Source of the DNA: Prolixibacteraceae bacterium
GTDB taxonomy: Bacteria > Bacteroidota > Bacteroidia > Bacteroidales > Prolixibacteraceae
Direction: 5' to 3'
Length of the DNA stretch: 8,017 bases
NCBI GenBank assembly: GCA_014380255.1
Contig: JACMKG010000344.1
Span: forward strand, 1-8,017
A model generated the notes under the pieces. It was given only the letters and a program-made list of their open reading frames with translations, ran no database searches and was not told the origin of the DNA. Both the position numbers and the translations under genes were made by a program. The stretch's first letter is position 1. The number at the start of each line of letters is the position of its first letter. Below are positions 1-5,739 of this stretch, piece by piece.

Positions 1-993
1 TGGTTTTAAGTCTTTATCGGCACCAAATATTTTTATTTTTACCTCAAATACTTTTGCATCACTGTTGGGCATTGCCTGACCGATATTTGCCACAGCAATC
101 ACCTCTCCGTTTAACTGCTTCTCGGGGAATGCATCGATACCAAGATTTACTTTCTGTCCGTTCTTAATTTTAGAAATATCAATTTCATTGATATAAGTTC
201 TTGAAATAAGGTTAGTCATTTCAGGTATCGTGGCAATGGTACTGTTGTACCACCCCACTTTTGAACCTACTTTAATAACTTCTCCCCAAGGAAATTTAAA
301 GTAGGTAATTATTCCAGCTTTATGAGCCCTGACTTCCAGATTGGTGAACAAATTCTTAAGTTCCTCGTAACGCTCAAGGATCTGTCTGTAACTGATGTAT
401 CTGCGTTGCACCCTGTTCTCTTCCTGCTGCTTTTTCAGCTTATAGGCCTTTTGCTCCTGTTCAAGTTTACGCGCAGCCTTGTCGTTATCCATGCTGGCTT
501 TTTTCTGGATAGAAGGAGATTCATAAATCGATTCTTCCATGATGATCCTCTTTTCAGCCATATCCAACTTGGCATTAACGATCAGGTCTCGCTGGTTGCT
601 AAGATTAAGGTTCGAATCAATCTTTGAATCTTCATATTCAGAAAGCGTTCGTTCCATTTCATCCTGTGCCTGTTTGATCTGCTCCTCTACGGCTTTGTGA
701 TCAAGGGTTGCCACGTAATCCCCTGAATCAACCAAGGTTCCTTCCTCGACCATATCGGTAATAGCCAATTCATTAATGCGAAGATTACGGTCTCTCAGTT
801 TTTCAGGGATTTGTATACTTTCCGACTTTTCTGATTCCAACTGTCCGGATGAGAAAATAATTGACTGGAAGGTACCACGCTCAACTTTTACGGTTATTTG
901 AGTGGCATCAGTCTCCCCTTTAGCAAAAAACAAATAAAGAGTTAATAGCAAGACCGTTGGGATTGCTACATAGAGGATCTTTTTGGTATTCAT
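1..993 (-). CDS. HlyD/MacA-family periplasmic adaptor (membrane fusion protein), 3' end outside window
   Basis: This is an efflux or export adaptor that would link an inner-membrane ABC or RND pump to an outer-membrane channel. I translated 331 uninterrupted codons from the ATG at 993; the frame is still open at base 1, so the C-terminus lies beyond the window. Residues 5-25 form one hydrophobic segment (ILYVAIPTVLLLTLYLFFA), a membrane anchor with no lipobox cysteine. The first lipoyl half follows at about 74-98 (VEEGTLVDSGDYVATLD), then a charged coiled-coil hairpin at about 98-218, the second lipoyl half at 220-256 (VRAHKAGIITYF), and the beta-barrel domain from 257, with the characteristic INEIDISKIKNGQKV at 268-282. 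The order of domains is seen; the family call is from known adaptor architecture. The substrate and the pump type cannot be told here. The partner transporter genes would be expected to the left. The start is supported by the anchor beginning within five residues. Confidence 0.93.
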   Translation of the reverse strand, partial: MNTKKILYVAIPTVLLLTLYLFFAKGETDATQITVKVERGTFQSIIFSSGQLESEKSESIQIPEKLRDRNLRINELAITDMVEEGTLVDSGDYVATLDHKAVEEQIKQAQDEMERTLSEYEDSKIDSNLNLSNQRDLIVNAKLDMAEKRIIMEESIYESPSIQKKASMDNDKAARKLEQEQKAYKLKKQQEENRVQRRYISYRQILERYEELKNLFTNLEVRAHKAGIITYFKFPWGEVIKVGSKVGWYNSTIATIPEMTNLISRTYINEIDISKIKNGQKVNLGIDAFPEKQLNGEVIAVANIGQAMPNSDAKVFEVKIKIFGADKDLKP

Positions 994-1147
994 ATCAGAT
1001 GTTAATTAGTATTTAGTTGCTGGTTAATATCAGTAGGCGAATGAACAAAAAATATTTATCGCTGCGCAATTATTATTTATATTTAACTTTAATAAAAATC
1101 ACTTCAACGGGCATCTTTAGCTCAATATTTATGCCAAATATGTATTA

Positions 1148-1161
1148 AAAACATATGTTTT
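1148..1161. promoter_or_regulatory. Perfect 14-bp palindrome, possible operator
   Basis: AAAACATATGTTTT is fully self-complementary. A related half-site, AAAACATATT, recurs at 1209-1218 and runs into the -33 element of the plus-strand promoter. A dyad plus a half-site between divergent genes is a common arrangement for a repressor or activator, but AT-rich DNA produces such words by chance and no regulator gene is visible nearby. Confidence 0.3.
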
Positions 1162-1216
1162 ATTACATATTTTAATTAATTACTTCAATATTTTCTACTA
1201 TTTAACACAAAACATA

Positions 1217-1247
1217 TTGACAGAAAAAGGTTTCTTAAATATATTTA
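1217..1247 (+). promoter_or_regulatory. Promoter for the 1305-2948 gene pair
   Basis: TTGACA at 1217-1222 is followed by TATATTTA at 1240-1247. Read as a Bacteroidetes promoter, this is a -33 TTG, a 20-base spacer and a 7-of-8 match to TAnnTTTG. Read as a classical sigma70 promoter, it is TTGACA, 17 bases, TATATT. Either reading predicts a transcript start near 1253-1256, about 50 bases before the ATG at 1305. The ATG is therefore a better start than an upstream TTG at 1266. Confidence 0.5.
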
Positions 1248-1304
1248 TGATTTGTTAATTAAACATTGTCCTATATTAGCGCAATAAACCAAAGAAATAA
1301 CCGA

Positions 1305-1928
1305 ATGCGCTACTTCCTGATTTCCATTACCTTGCTAATGGTCATACAAGGTTATTCCCAGACTGATAAAATGACCATATTATCAGGAACTATAGTCGAC
1401 AGCGATTCTGTACCTGTTCCGGATATGGCGATTATAAATACCAGAACATTAAATACGATACGAACCGATGAAAAAGGTTTTTTTCAGGCCCAAGTTACCG
1501 GGAATGATTCATTGCTCATCTATCATATTGCCTATAAAAGGCTCTTCATTACTAAGAAGGACAATGGCAAGCTCATCATAGTGGAACCTGAAATTAATGA
1601 AATAAATCAGGTTGATATAACAAATAATTATAAGCAGGAATTAAAAAATCTACAGGAAACCGTCGATGAGATCAAACGTGCTGCACCCCTGAAAAAACTA
1701 AGTAAAGAAGAAAGAAAATCACTCGTCACAAAATTTGTTGAAGAAAATGGCTCCCATAACAAAGGATTCAGTCCATTCTTCGGACCGACAGTTGCTGTGC
1801 CTATTGGTAAAATAGTTCAACTGACCGGATTGGACGCAAATAAGCGCCAACGTAAAAAACTTACCTCCCATTACCACTTGGTAAAACCAAGCCATATTAA
1901 AAAGAAAAATAAAATTTCAAAGGATTAA
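1305..1928 (+). CDS. Secreted protein with carboxypeptidase-regulatory-like domain, function unknown
   Basis: A 207-residue protein. Residues 1-19 (MRYFLISITLLMVIQGYSQ) form a signal peptide ending in the YSQ-type junction common in Bacteroidetes, so I start at this ATG rather than at the in-frame TTG 39 bases upstream. Residues about 26-95 resemble the carboxypeptidase-regulatory-like beta-sandwich: SGTIVDSDSVPVPDMAI, then RTDEKGFFQAQV and DSLLIYHIAYK, the usual pattern of a G-x-(I/V)-x-D opening strand, a T-D-E-K-G-x-F turn and a late hydrophobic strand. Residues 96-207 match nothing I recognise; they are rich in lysine, with helical stretches near 108-150 and a basic tail (KKKNKISKD). There is no TonB-dependent channel after the domain, unlike SusC proteins. 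Likely periplasmic or surface-associated. The gap to the next gene is only 42 bases on the same strand, suggesting co-transcription. The domain call is fairly firm; the function is unknown. Confidence 0.82.
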   Translation: MRYFLISITLLMVIQGYSQTDKMTILSGTIVDSDSVPVPDMAIINTRTLNTIRTDEKGFFQAQVTGNDSLLIYHIAYKRLFITKKDNGKLIIVEPEINEINQVDITNNYKQELKNLQETVDEIKRAAPLKKLSKEERKSLVTKFVEENGSHNKGFSPFFGPTVAVPIGKIVQLTGLDANKRQRKKLTSHYHLVKPSHIKKKNKISKD

Positions 1929-1934
1929 TGAACT

Positions 1935-1948
1935 TATTAGGCCTAATA
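1935..1948. promoter_or_regulatory. Perfect 14-bp palindrome between two co-directional genes
   Basis: TATTAGGCCTAATA is fully self-complementary and begins 6 bases after the stop of the upstream secreted protein. As RNA it could form a stem with a minimal loop only if the centre opens; as DNA it could be an operator or a remnant insertion target. No T-tract follows, so it is not a convincing terminator. Its role is unknown. Confidence 0.3.
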
Positions 1949-1970
1949 TGCGTAATTTTATTATAAAAAT

Positions 1971-2948
1971 ATGCATATGAAACGTTTATTTTTTCTTTTA
2001 TTGGCTAATATAATAGTTCTGCATGCCAGCGCGCAACACAGGGTAGAAGTTGAAACCGACGAAAAAAAGATGTCAAAGGGCAATCAAACGGCCTTTACCG
2101 TTATGATTCCTGATTCAAAAACAGCGGAGGTAGAAGCTCTGTGGAGAAAGCATGTCAATGTTCGCCCGGCAGGTGAACGGATTACGAACCTGAATACTCA
2201 GATTGGTAATATATTCAAAAGCAAAGAAAACAGATCCAAACGTGACCCTTTAAAGATGGTCAGAAATGGAGATGAACTGTCTTTCAGGGCAGTAGAGATT
2301 GACAGAATATCCAATGTCCCGATGGACGTTTATGCAAACCTCACCCAGCTGCCCGAAGGAAGCCAACTCAGTGTTTTTTTTCAATATACCGACTCCGTAT
2401 TCATTAATGAATCGAATGTGGATGAAGAGCAATTTGCTTCGATAATGGACTATGTCCGCAACTTTGGAGTTGAAGCTTACAGGACGATAGTTAATAATAA
2501 TATCAAACTGGCCAGCAAAGAAGTAACCAAGGAACAAAATCGATTAAAAGATCTTCAAACCAGCACCCTTAGGGAAGAAAAATCGATTATTCGCAATGAA
2601 ACGGCTATACAGGAATTTAAAGAAAAAATTATTCAACTAAAGAATGACAGTGCCAACATGATTGAACCCATCGAATTGAAAGCAGAGGAATTGTCAGAAC
2701 TACATAAAGATTCGGCCGAATACCTGGTAGTGGAAAAAGAATTGAAGGAATTGCAAAGGGAAAAATCAAGGCATGGCAGGGAAATAAGGATTTTGAAAAC
2801 CAAGATCAAATCCAAGGAATTGGATATTCAATCCGCCAGAAATCAAATAGCTGAAAATGAACTGGAAGAGGAAAATCAGACCAAAATAATTGAGAACAAA
2901 CAACAGATTGCAGAACAGCTTATCCGTGAAAAGGGAGAAATAGAATGA
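1971..2948 (+). CDS. Secreted long coiled-coil protein, function unknown
   Basis: 325 residues from the first ATG; a second ATG two codons later (1977) would give MKRLFFLLLANIIVLHASAQ, a cleaner signal peptide, and is an equally good start. After cleavage near residue 22 there is a globular region of about 40-165 with AFTVMIPDSKTAEVEALWRK, DELSFRAVEIDRISNVPMDVYANL and SQLSVFFQYTDSVFIN, suggesting a small alpha/beta fold, followed by a conserved-looking helix (ASIMDYVRNFGVEAYRTIV). From about 180 to the end nearly every residue is charged or helix-forming, a continuous coiled coil ending in EKGEIE. There is no membrane segment after the signal and no lipobox, so the protein is likely soluble in the periplasm. 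I recall similar uncharacterised Bacteroidetes proteins with this layout but cannot name a family. It probably shares a transcript with the upstream secreted protein. Confidence 0.85.
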   Translation: MHMKRLFFLLLANIIVLHASAQHRVEVETDEKKMSKGNQTAFTVMIPDSKTAEVEALWRKHVNVRPAGERITNLNTQIGNIFKSKENRSKRDPLKMVRNGDELSFRAVEIDRISNVPMDVYANLTQLPEGSQLSVFFQYTDSVFINESNVDEEQFASIMDYVRNFGVEAYRTIVNNNIKLASKEVTKEQNRLKDLQTSTLREEKSIIRNETAIQEFKEKIIQLKNDSANMIEPIELKAEELSELHKDSAEYLVVEKELKELQREKSRHGREIRILKTKIKSKELDIQSARNQIAENELEEENQTKIIENKQQIAEQLIREKGEIE

Positions 2949-3006
2949 CAAAAATTGTCTTAATGGTTGAATGGCCGGTGGCATTGAGCAAAGATATAAA
3001 TCAATA

Positions 3007-3160
3007 GAGGGTGTCTAAAAAAGAGTAGTTCTCAGCTTCTGTAAGCTGGCAACCGGCTGCTGGCAAAGTTGCATGTTTCTGATTCATAGCGCTCTTGCCA
3101 GTTGCCAATAGCCAGCCGCAAACCAATGGTTGCTGCAATTAATCGTTTTCAGACAGCCTC
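3007..3160. repeat. MITE-like palindromic element of 154 bp with terminal inverted repeats
   Basis: The ends are GAGGGTGTCTAAAAA (3007-3021) and the inverse of GAGGCTGTCTGAAAA (3146-3160), matching at 13 of 15 positions. Inside, 3045-3066 pairs with 3095-3116 at 17 of 22 positions without gaps, built on repeated TTGCCA/TGGCAA and CAGCCG/CGGCTG words. Both pairs share nearly the same centre (3081-3084), so the whole element can fold as one long imperfect hairpin. It holds no ORF of note. It fills most of the 219-base gap between the convergent coiled-coil gene and glmM and stops 7 bases short of the glmM stop codon. I see no clear target-site duplication. It could be a non-autonomous insertion-sequence derivative, and as a transcript it could also end transcription from both sides. 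Confidence 0.6.
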
Positions 3161-3167
3161 ATTTATC

Positions 3168-4553
3168 TTAAACAATCAGCAGCTTAATATCCTGAATAAT
3201 CGACTGGGCCAGTTGATCGGCTTCATTCATCGAAGGTGCTTCGGCATAGATACGGATAATTGCTTCTGTATTCGATTTACGCAAATGCACCCAGCGGTCT
3301 GCAAAATCTATTTTAACTCCGTCAATATCGGTTACCTGTTCCATTTCGTATTTGATCTTCATCCTCACCAAAATATCATCTACATCGATATCTGGGGTAA
3401 GTTCAATCTTGTTTTTGGAGATGAAATAATCAGGATAGGTCTTGCGAAGCTCAGAGCATTTTAAGCCTGATTTGGCCAGATGAGTTAAAAATAAAGCGAT
3501 GCCAACCAACGAGTCACGTCCGTAATGCGATTCAGGGTAGATGATTCCTCCGTTTCCTTCACCACCGATTACAGCATTGGTTTCTTTCATTTTGGCTACT
3601 ACATTCACTTCACCTACGGCAGCAGCCATATAAGATCCACCATGTTTTTCGGTAATATCCCTCAATGCACGTGAAGAAGATAAATTGGATACAGTATTCC
3701 CCGGACTTTGACTCAATACATAATCGGCAATTGAAACCAAGGAGTACTCTTCATTGAACATGGAACCATCTTCACTAATAATGGCCAGGCGATCGACATC
3801 AGGATCCACCACAAAGCCTACATCAACGCCCTTGCTGCGGATAATCTCAGCAGTTACGGTAAGATTTTCAGGTAAAGGCTCGGGAACATGTGCAAAATGG
3901 CCGGTAGCCTCACAGTTGATTTCAACCACTTCCTTAACACCCAAGGCTTTCAACAGCTTTGGAATTACAATTCCACCCACTGAATTAACCGCATCAATGG
4001 CTACAGTAAACTGTGCCTCACGGATAGCTTCCACATCCACCAGCCCAAGTTCAAGTACTTGCTGTATATGTATATCGGTATAGTCTTTTTCAAATATCTC
4101 GCCCAGATCGTCCACTCCGGCAAACTCGTAGGCTTCACTTTCAGCAATTTCCAACACCAGGGCTCCTTCTGCGGCATTCAGGAATTCACCATCCTGATTC
4201 AGCAACTTAAGGGCATTCCACTGCTTTGGATTATGGCTGGCCGTAAGGATAATTCCCCCCTGGGCAGATTCTTCCGCTACGGCAATCTCTGTTGTGGGGG
4301 TGGTAGCCATTCCAAGATCTACCACCAGGCATCCCATTCCCGACAGGGTAGCCACGACGAGCGACTGAACCATGGGTCCTGATATACGGGCATCACGCCC
4401 CACTACGATGGTAATCAATTGCCCCGGATGTTGCAACTTAGCCCACTGGGCATAAGCTGCAGTATATTTTACCACATCCAACGGACTGAGCCCCTCTCCG
4501 GGCTTCCCTCCGATGGTTCCGCGAATTCCTGATATTGATTTAATTAAAGTCAT
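3168..4553 (-). CDS. glmM: Phosphoglucosamine mutase
   Basis: This cytosolic enzyme interconverts glucosamine-6-phosphate and glucosamine-1-phosphate on the way to UDP-N-acetylglucosamine, the precursor for peptidoglycan and lipopolysaccharide. The 461-residue length is typical of the alpha-D-phosphohexomutase superfamily. All four signature regions are present: the N-terminal SGIRG (8-12); the phosphoserine loop TASHNP at 104-109, with Ser106 as the residue to be phosphorylated; the metal loop DPDVDR at 250-255; the sugar-binding loop GEGNGG at 331-336; and the phosphate-binding RKSNTEAIIRIY at 425-436. The metal and sugar loops differ from the DGDADR and GEMSG forms of Escherichia coli GlmM, but I know this variant from Bacteroidetes and archaeal-type members. 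A phosphomannomutase or phosphoglucomutase role cannot be fully excluded from sequence. It stands alone, with its own promoter box about 70 bases upstream of the ATG. Confidence 0.93.
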   Translation of the reverse strand: MTLIKSISGIRGTIGGKPGEGLSPLDVVKYTAAYAQWAKLQHPGQLITIVVGRDARISGPMVQSLVVATLSGMGCLVVDLGMATTPTTEIAVAEESAQGGIILTASHNPKQWNALKLLNQDGEFLNAAEGALVLEIAESEAYEFAGVDDLGEIFEKDYTDIHIQQVLELGLVDVEAIREAQFTVAIDAVNSVGGIVIPKLLKALGVKEVVEINCEATGHFAHVPEPLPENLTVTAEIIRSKGVDVGFVVDPDVDRLAIISEDGSMFNEEYSLVSIADYVLSQSPGNTVSNLSSSRALRDITEKHGGSYMAAAVGEVNVVAKMKETNAVIGGEGNGGIIYPESHYGRDSLVGIALFLTHLAKSGLKCSELRKTYPDYFISKNKIELTPDIDVDDILVRMKIKYEMEQVTDIDGVKIDFADRWVHLRKSNTEAIIRIYAEAPSMNEADQLAQSIIQDIKLLIV

Positions 4554-4622
4554 AGGCCTTATAATTGATGATTGATTATGTATTAATAGATAAGTACAGT
4601 TGTTTTAATTTAACCCTTTATG

Positions 4623-4630
4623 CAAAGATA
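4623..4630 (-). promoter_or_regulatory. Bacteroidetes -7 promoter box for glmM
   Basis: On the minus strand this reads TATCTTTG, an exact match to TAnnTTTG. It predicts a leader of roughly 60 bases before the glmM ATG at 4553. The -33 region is poor (no clean TTG about 20 bases upstream), so the call rests on the -7 word and its position. Confidence 0.5.
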
Positions 4631-4712
4631 AGGACTTCGTAGGCTAAAACTTTACCTGATGAGAAAAGAATTGAACTTAAAGTTGATTTTCGGATAAACG
4701 CTATATCCTCTT

Positions 4713-5243
4713 TTAGGATCGTAGCTTATACACCAGATCCCACAACACGATTCCGGCGCTTACGGAGATATTGAATGAATGTTTGGTACCGTACTGTGGT
4801 ATTTCAATGGCACCGTCACAAATATCAACAACCGATTGCTGAACGCCCTTTACTTCATTCCCAAATACCAAAGCAAGCTTTTGATCTTTCTCCGGGGTAA
4901 AATCAGGAAGCGAAATGCTGTTCTCCACCTGCTCAACTGCAAACACGCGGTAGCCTGCCTCTTTTAGCTTCATAACTGCCTCTTCAGTCTCTTCAAAATA
5001 CTCCCACGGCACCGACTTCTCGGCATCAAGGGCGGTTTTGTGAATATCCTTGTTGGGAGGAGTGGCTGTAATACCGCACAACATCACTTTTTCGATCAGC
5101 AAAGCATCCGAAGTGCGGAATACGGAGCCGATGTTGTTGCAACTTCGGATATTATCCATTACTACCGTTATGGGGGTTTTTACTACTTCCTTGTATTCAT
5201 CTACCGACAGGCGATCAAGTTCTGAGTTTTTTAATTTACGCAT
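4713..5243 (-). CDS. SpoU/TrmH-family RNA 2'-O-ribose methyltransferase
   Basis: This is expected to transfer a methyl group from S-adenosylmethionine to the 2'-hydroxyl of a tRNA or rRNA nucleotide using a trefoil-knot SPOUT fold. All three family motifs are visible in 176 residues: motif 1, NIRSCNNIGSVFRTSDA at 31-47, with the catalytic arginine expected at R43; motif 2, LALVFGNEVKGV at 123-134; motif 3, IEIPQYGTKHSFNISVSAG at 146-164, which forms the knot and cofactor pocket. There is no N-terminal substrate-binding extension, so this is the short form, closer to TrmH or TrmL in size; the target nucleotide cannot be assigned. I use the ATG at 5243; an in-frame TTG lies one codon earlier. 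The gene follows arginine deiminase on the same strand but is separated by about 500 bases of repeats, and it precedes glmM by 159 bases. Confidence 0.92.
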   Translation of the reverse strand: MRKLKNSELDRLSVDEYKEVVKTPITVVMDNIRSCNNIGSVFRTSDALLIEKVMLCGITATPPNKDIHKTALDAEKSVPWEYFEETEEAVMKLKEAGYRVFAVEQVENSISLPDFTPEKDQKLALVFGNEVKGVQQSVVDICDGAIEIPQYGTKHSFNISVSAGIVLWDLVYKLRS

Positions 5244-5248
5244 CAAAA

Positions 5249-5344
5249 GATTTACTATTAGACGATTTACTATTTACTATTACAGCTTGTACATTCAACA
5301 TTCAAACAATTTACAATTAGAGGATTCACTATTCAATGTCGTTT
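5249..5344. repeat. Degenerate heptamer repeats, left arm
   Basis: The arm is made of 7-8 base units resembling CNATTTA or ACATTCA: CGATTTA, CTATTTA, CTATTAC near 5263-5283, two exact ACATTCA copies at 5291-5304, and CAATTTA, CAATTAG at 5307-5320. The units are strongly biased to A and T with few G on this strand. Similar heptamer tracts are, to my recollection, frequent between Bacteroidetes genes, but I cannot cite a function. Confidence 0.6.
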
Positions 5345-5701
5345 CGTTAATATTTTAATAAATAGAGAAAAGATATGGCAAAAGAAGTTAGTACCATGGT
5401 ATCGACATTTAAAAATCTTAGTTACTGTTTCTTTGATCTTAGTAAAAGGACAAACACCCTCTCAAACACAATCTTATTTATCTCATAATAAAATAGATAA
5501 GATTAGAGTACCGAGGTTATTGTTGGTTACTAAGATGTTTTTTAAAAGTAAGATTTTCCAAAAGCCCCATCCGATCCTAATTAAATGATCCATTTTCAAC
5601 TGCAACTATTTAATGATGGATCCAAACATTCTTGTATTTCTAATTTCCATCACTAAACGACATTGATGTACAATTTCAATTCAAATGCTGGCAGTAGCAT
5701 C

Positions 5702-5734
5702 AAATAGTAAATCGTAAATTGTCTAATTGTAAAT
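5702..5734. repeat. Degenerate heptamer repeats, right arm (inverted)
   Basis: Three in-phase heptamers, AAATAGT, AAATCGT and AAATTGT (5702-5722), are followed by CTAATTGTAAAT. They are the reverse complement of the words in the left arm and end next to the arginine deiminase stop codon. Confidence 0.65.
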
Positions 5735-5739
5735 AAAAC

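Larger units (their letters stand above)
994..1304. other. AT-rich divergent intergenic region
   Basis: About 310 bases separate the adaptor gene (leftward) from the secreted-protein pair (rightward). I see no coding potential. It holds a perfect 14-bp palindrome and a plausible plus-strand promoter, both listed separately. No convincing promoter for the leftward adaptor gene could be fixed: the best -7-like word is CATATTTG (minus strand, 1142 to 1135), which lacks a -33 partner at normal spacing. Confidence 0.7.
5249..5734. repeat. Nested inverted-repeat region filling the 5244-5739 intergenic gap
   Basis: Six separate exact inverted pairs share roughly one centre (about 5485-5522). They are 5262-5275 with 5702-5715 (14 bp, ACGATTTACTATTT); 5309-5321 with 5722-5734 (13 bp, ATTTACAATTAGA); 5334-5344 with 5655-5665 (11 bp, CAATGTCGTTT); 5412-5420 with 5549-5557 (9 bp); 5436-5445 with 5527-5536 (10 bp, ATCTTAGTAA); and 5470-5477 with 5497-5504 (8 bp). 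All except the 13-bp pair nest in order. The region has no credible gene. It reaches from five bases upstream of the methyltransferase ATG to five bases short of the deiminase stop. It may be a decayed palindromic mobile element, or two inverted copies of an intergenic repeat around a filler. The methyltransferase promoter, if any, must lie inside it; I could not identify one. Confidence 0.6.

Noticed and set aside
322..627. Plus-strand open frame of 101 codons opposite the adaptor gene
   Set aside because: It is antisense to the coiled-coil part of the adaptor, whose 331-codon reading is continuous and carries family motifs. The hydrophobic leucine/phenylalanine content is what an antisense coiled coil gives.
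1135..1142. CATATTTG on the minus strand as the adaptor promoter
   Set aside because: It matches only 7 of 8 -7 positions, lacks a -33 TTG at usual spacing, and sits about 140 bases from the ATG, so it is not strong enough to list.
1266..1304. N-terminal extension from a TTG start for the secreted protein at 1305
   Set aside because: The extension would place 13 polar residues before a clean signal peptide that begins at the ATG at 1305. The same logic rejects the TTG starts at 5246 and 7116.
3754..4382. Plus-strand open frames antisense to glmM
   Set aside because: They are mirror frames of a well-supported gene with all family motifs; their translations are serine/threonine or cysteine rich with no domain.
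4705..4719. ATCCT/AGGAT stem overlapping the methyltransferase stop codon as a terminator
   Set aside because: Only five base pairs, no T-tract on the minus strand after it; too weak to call.
5375..5488. Small plus-strand ORF of 37 codons (starts MAKEVSTMVSTFK) inside the palindromic region
   Set aside because: It lies within the nested inverted repeats, has no recognisable domain or signal peptide, and no promoter box is clear. A minus-strand ORF of similar length overlaps the same area, so both are probably chance.
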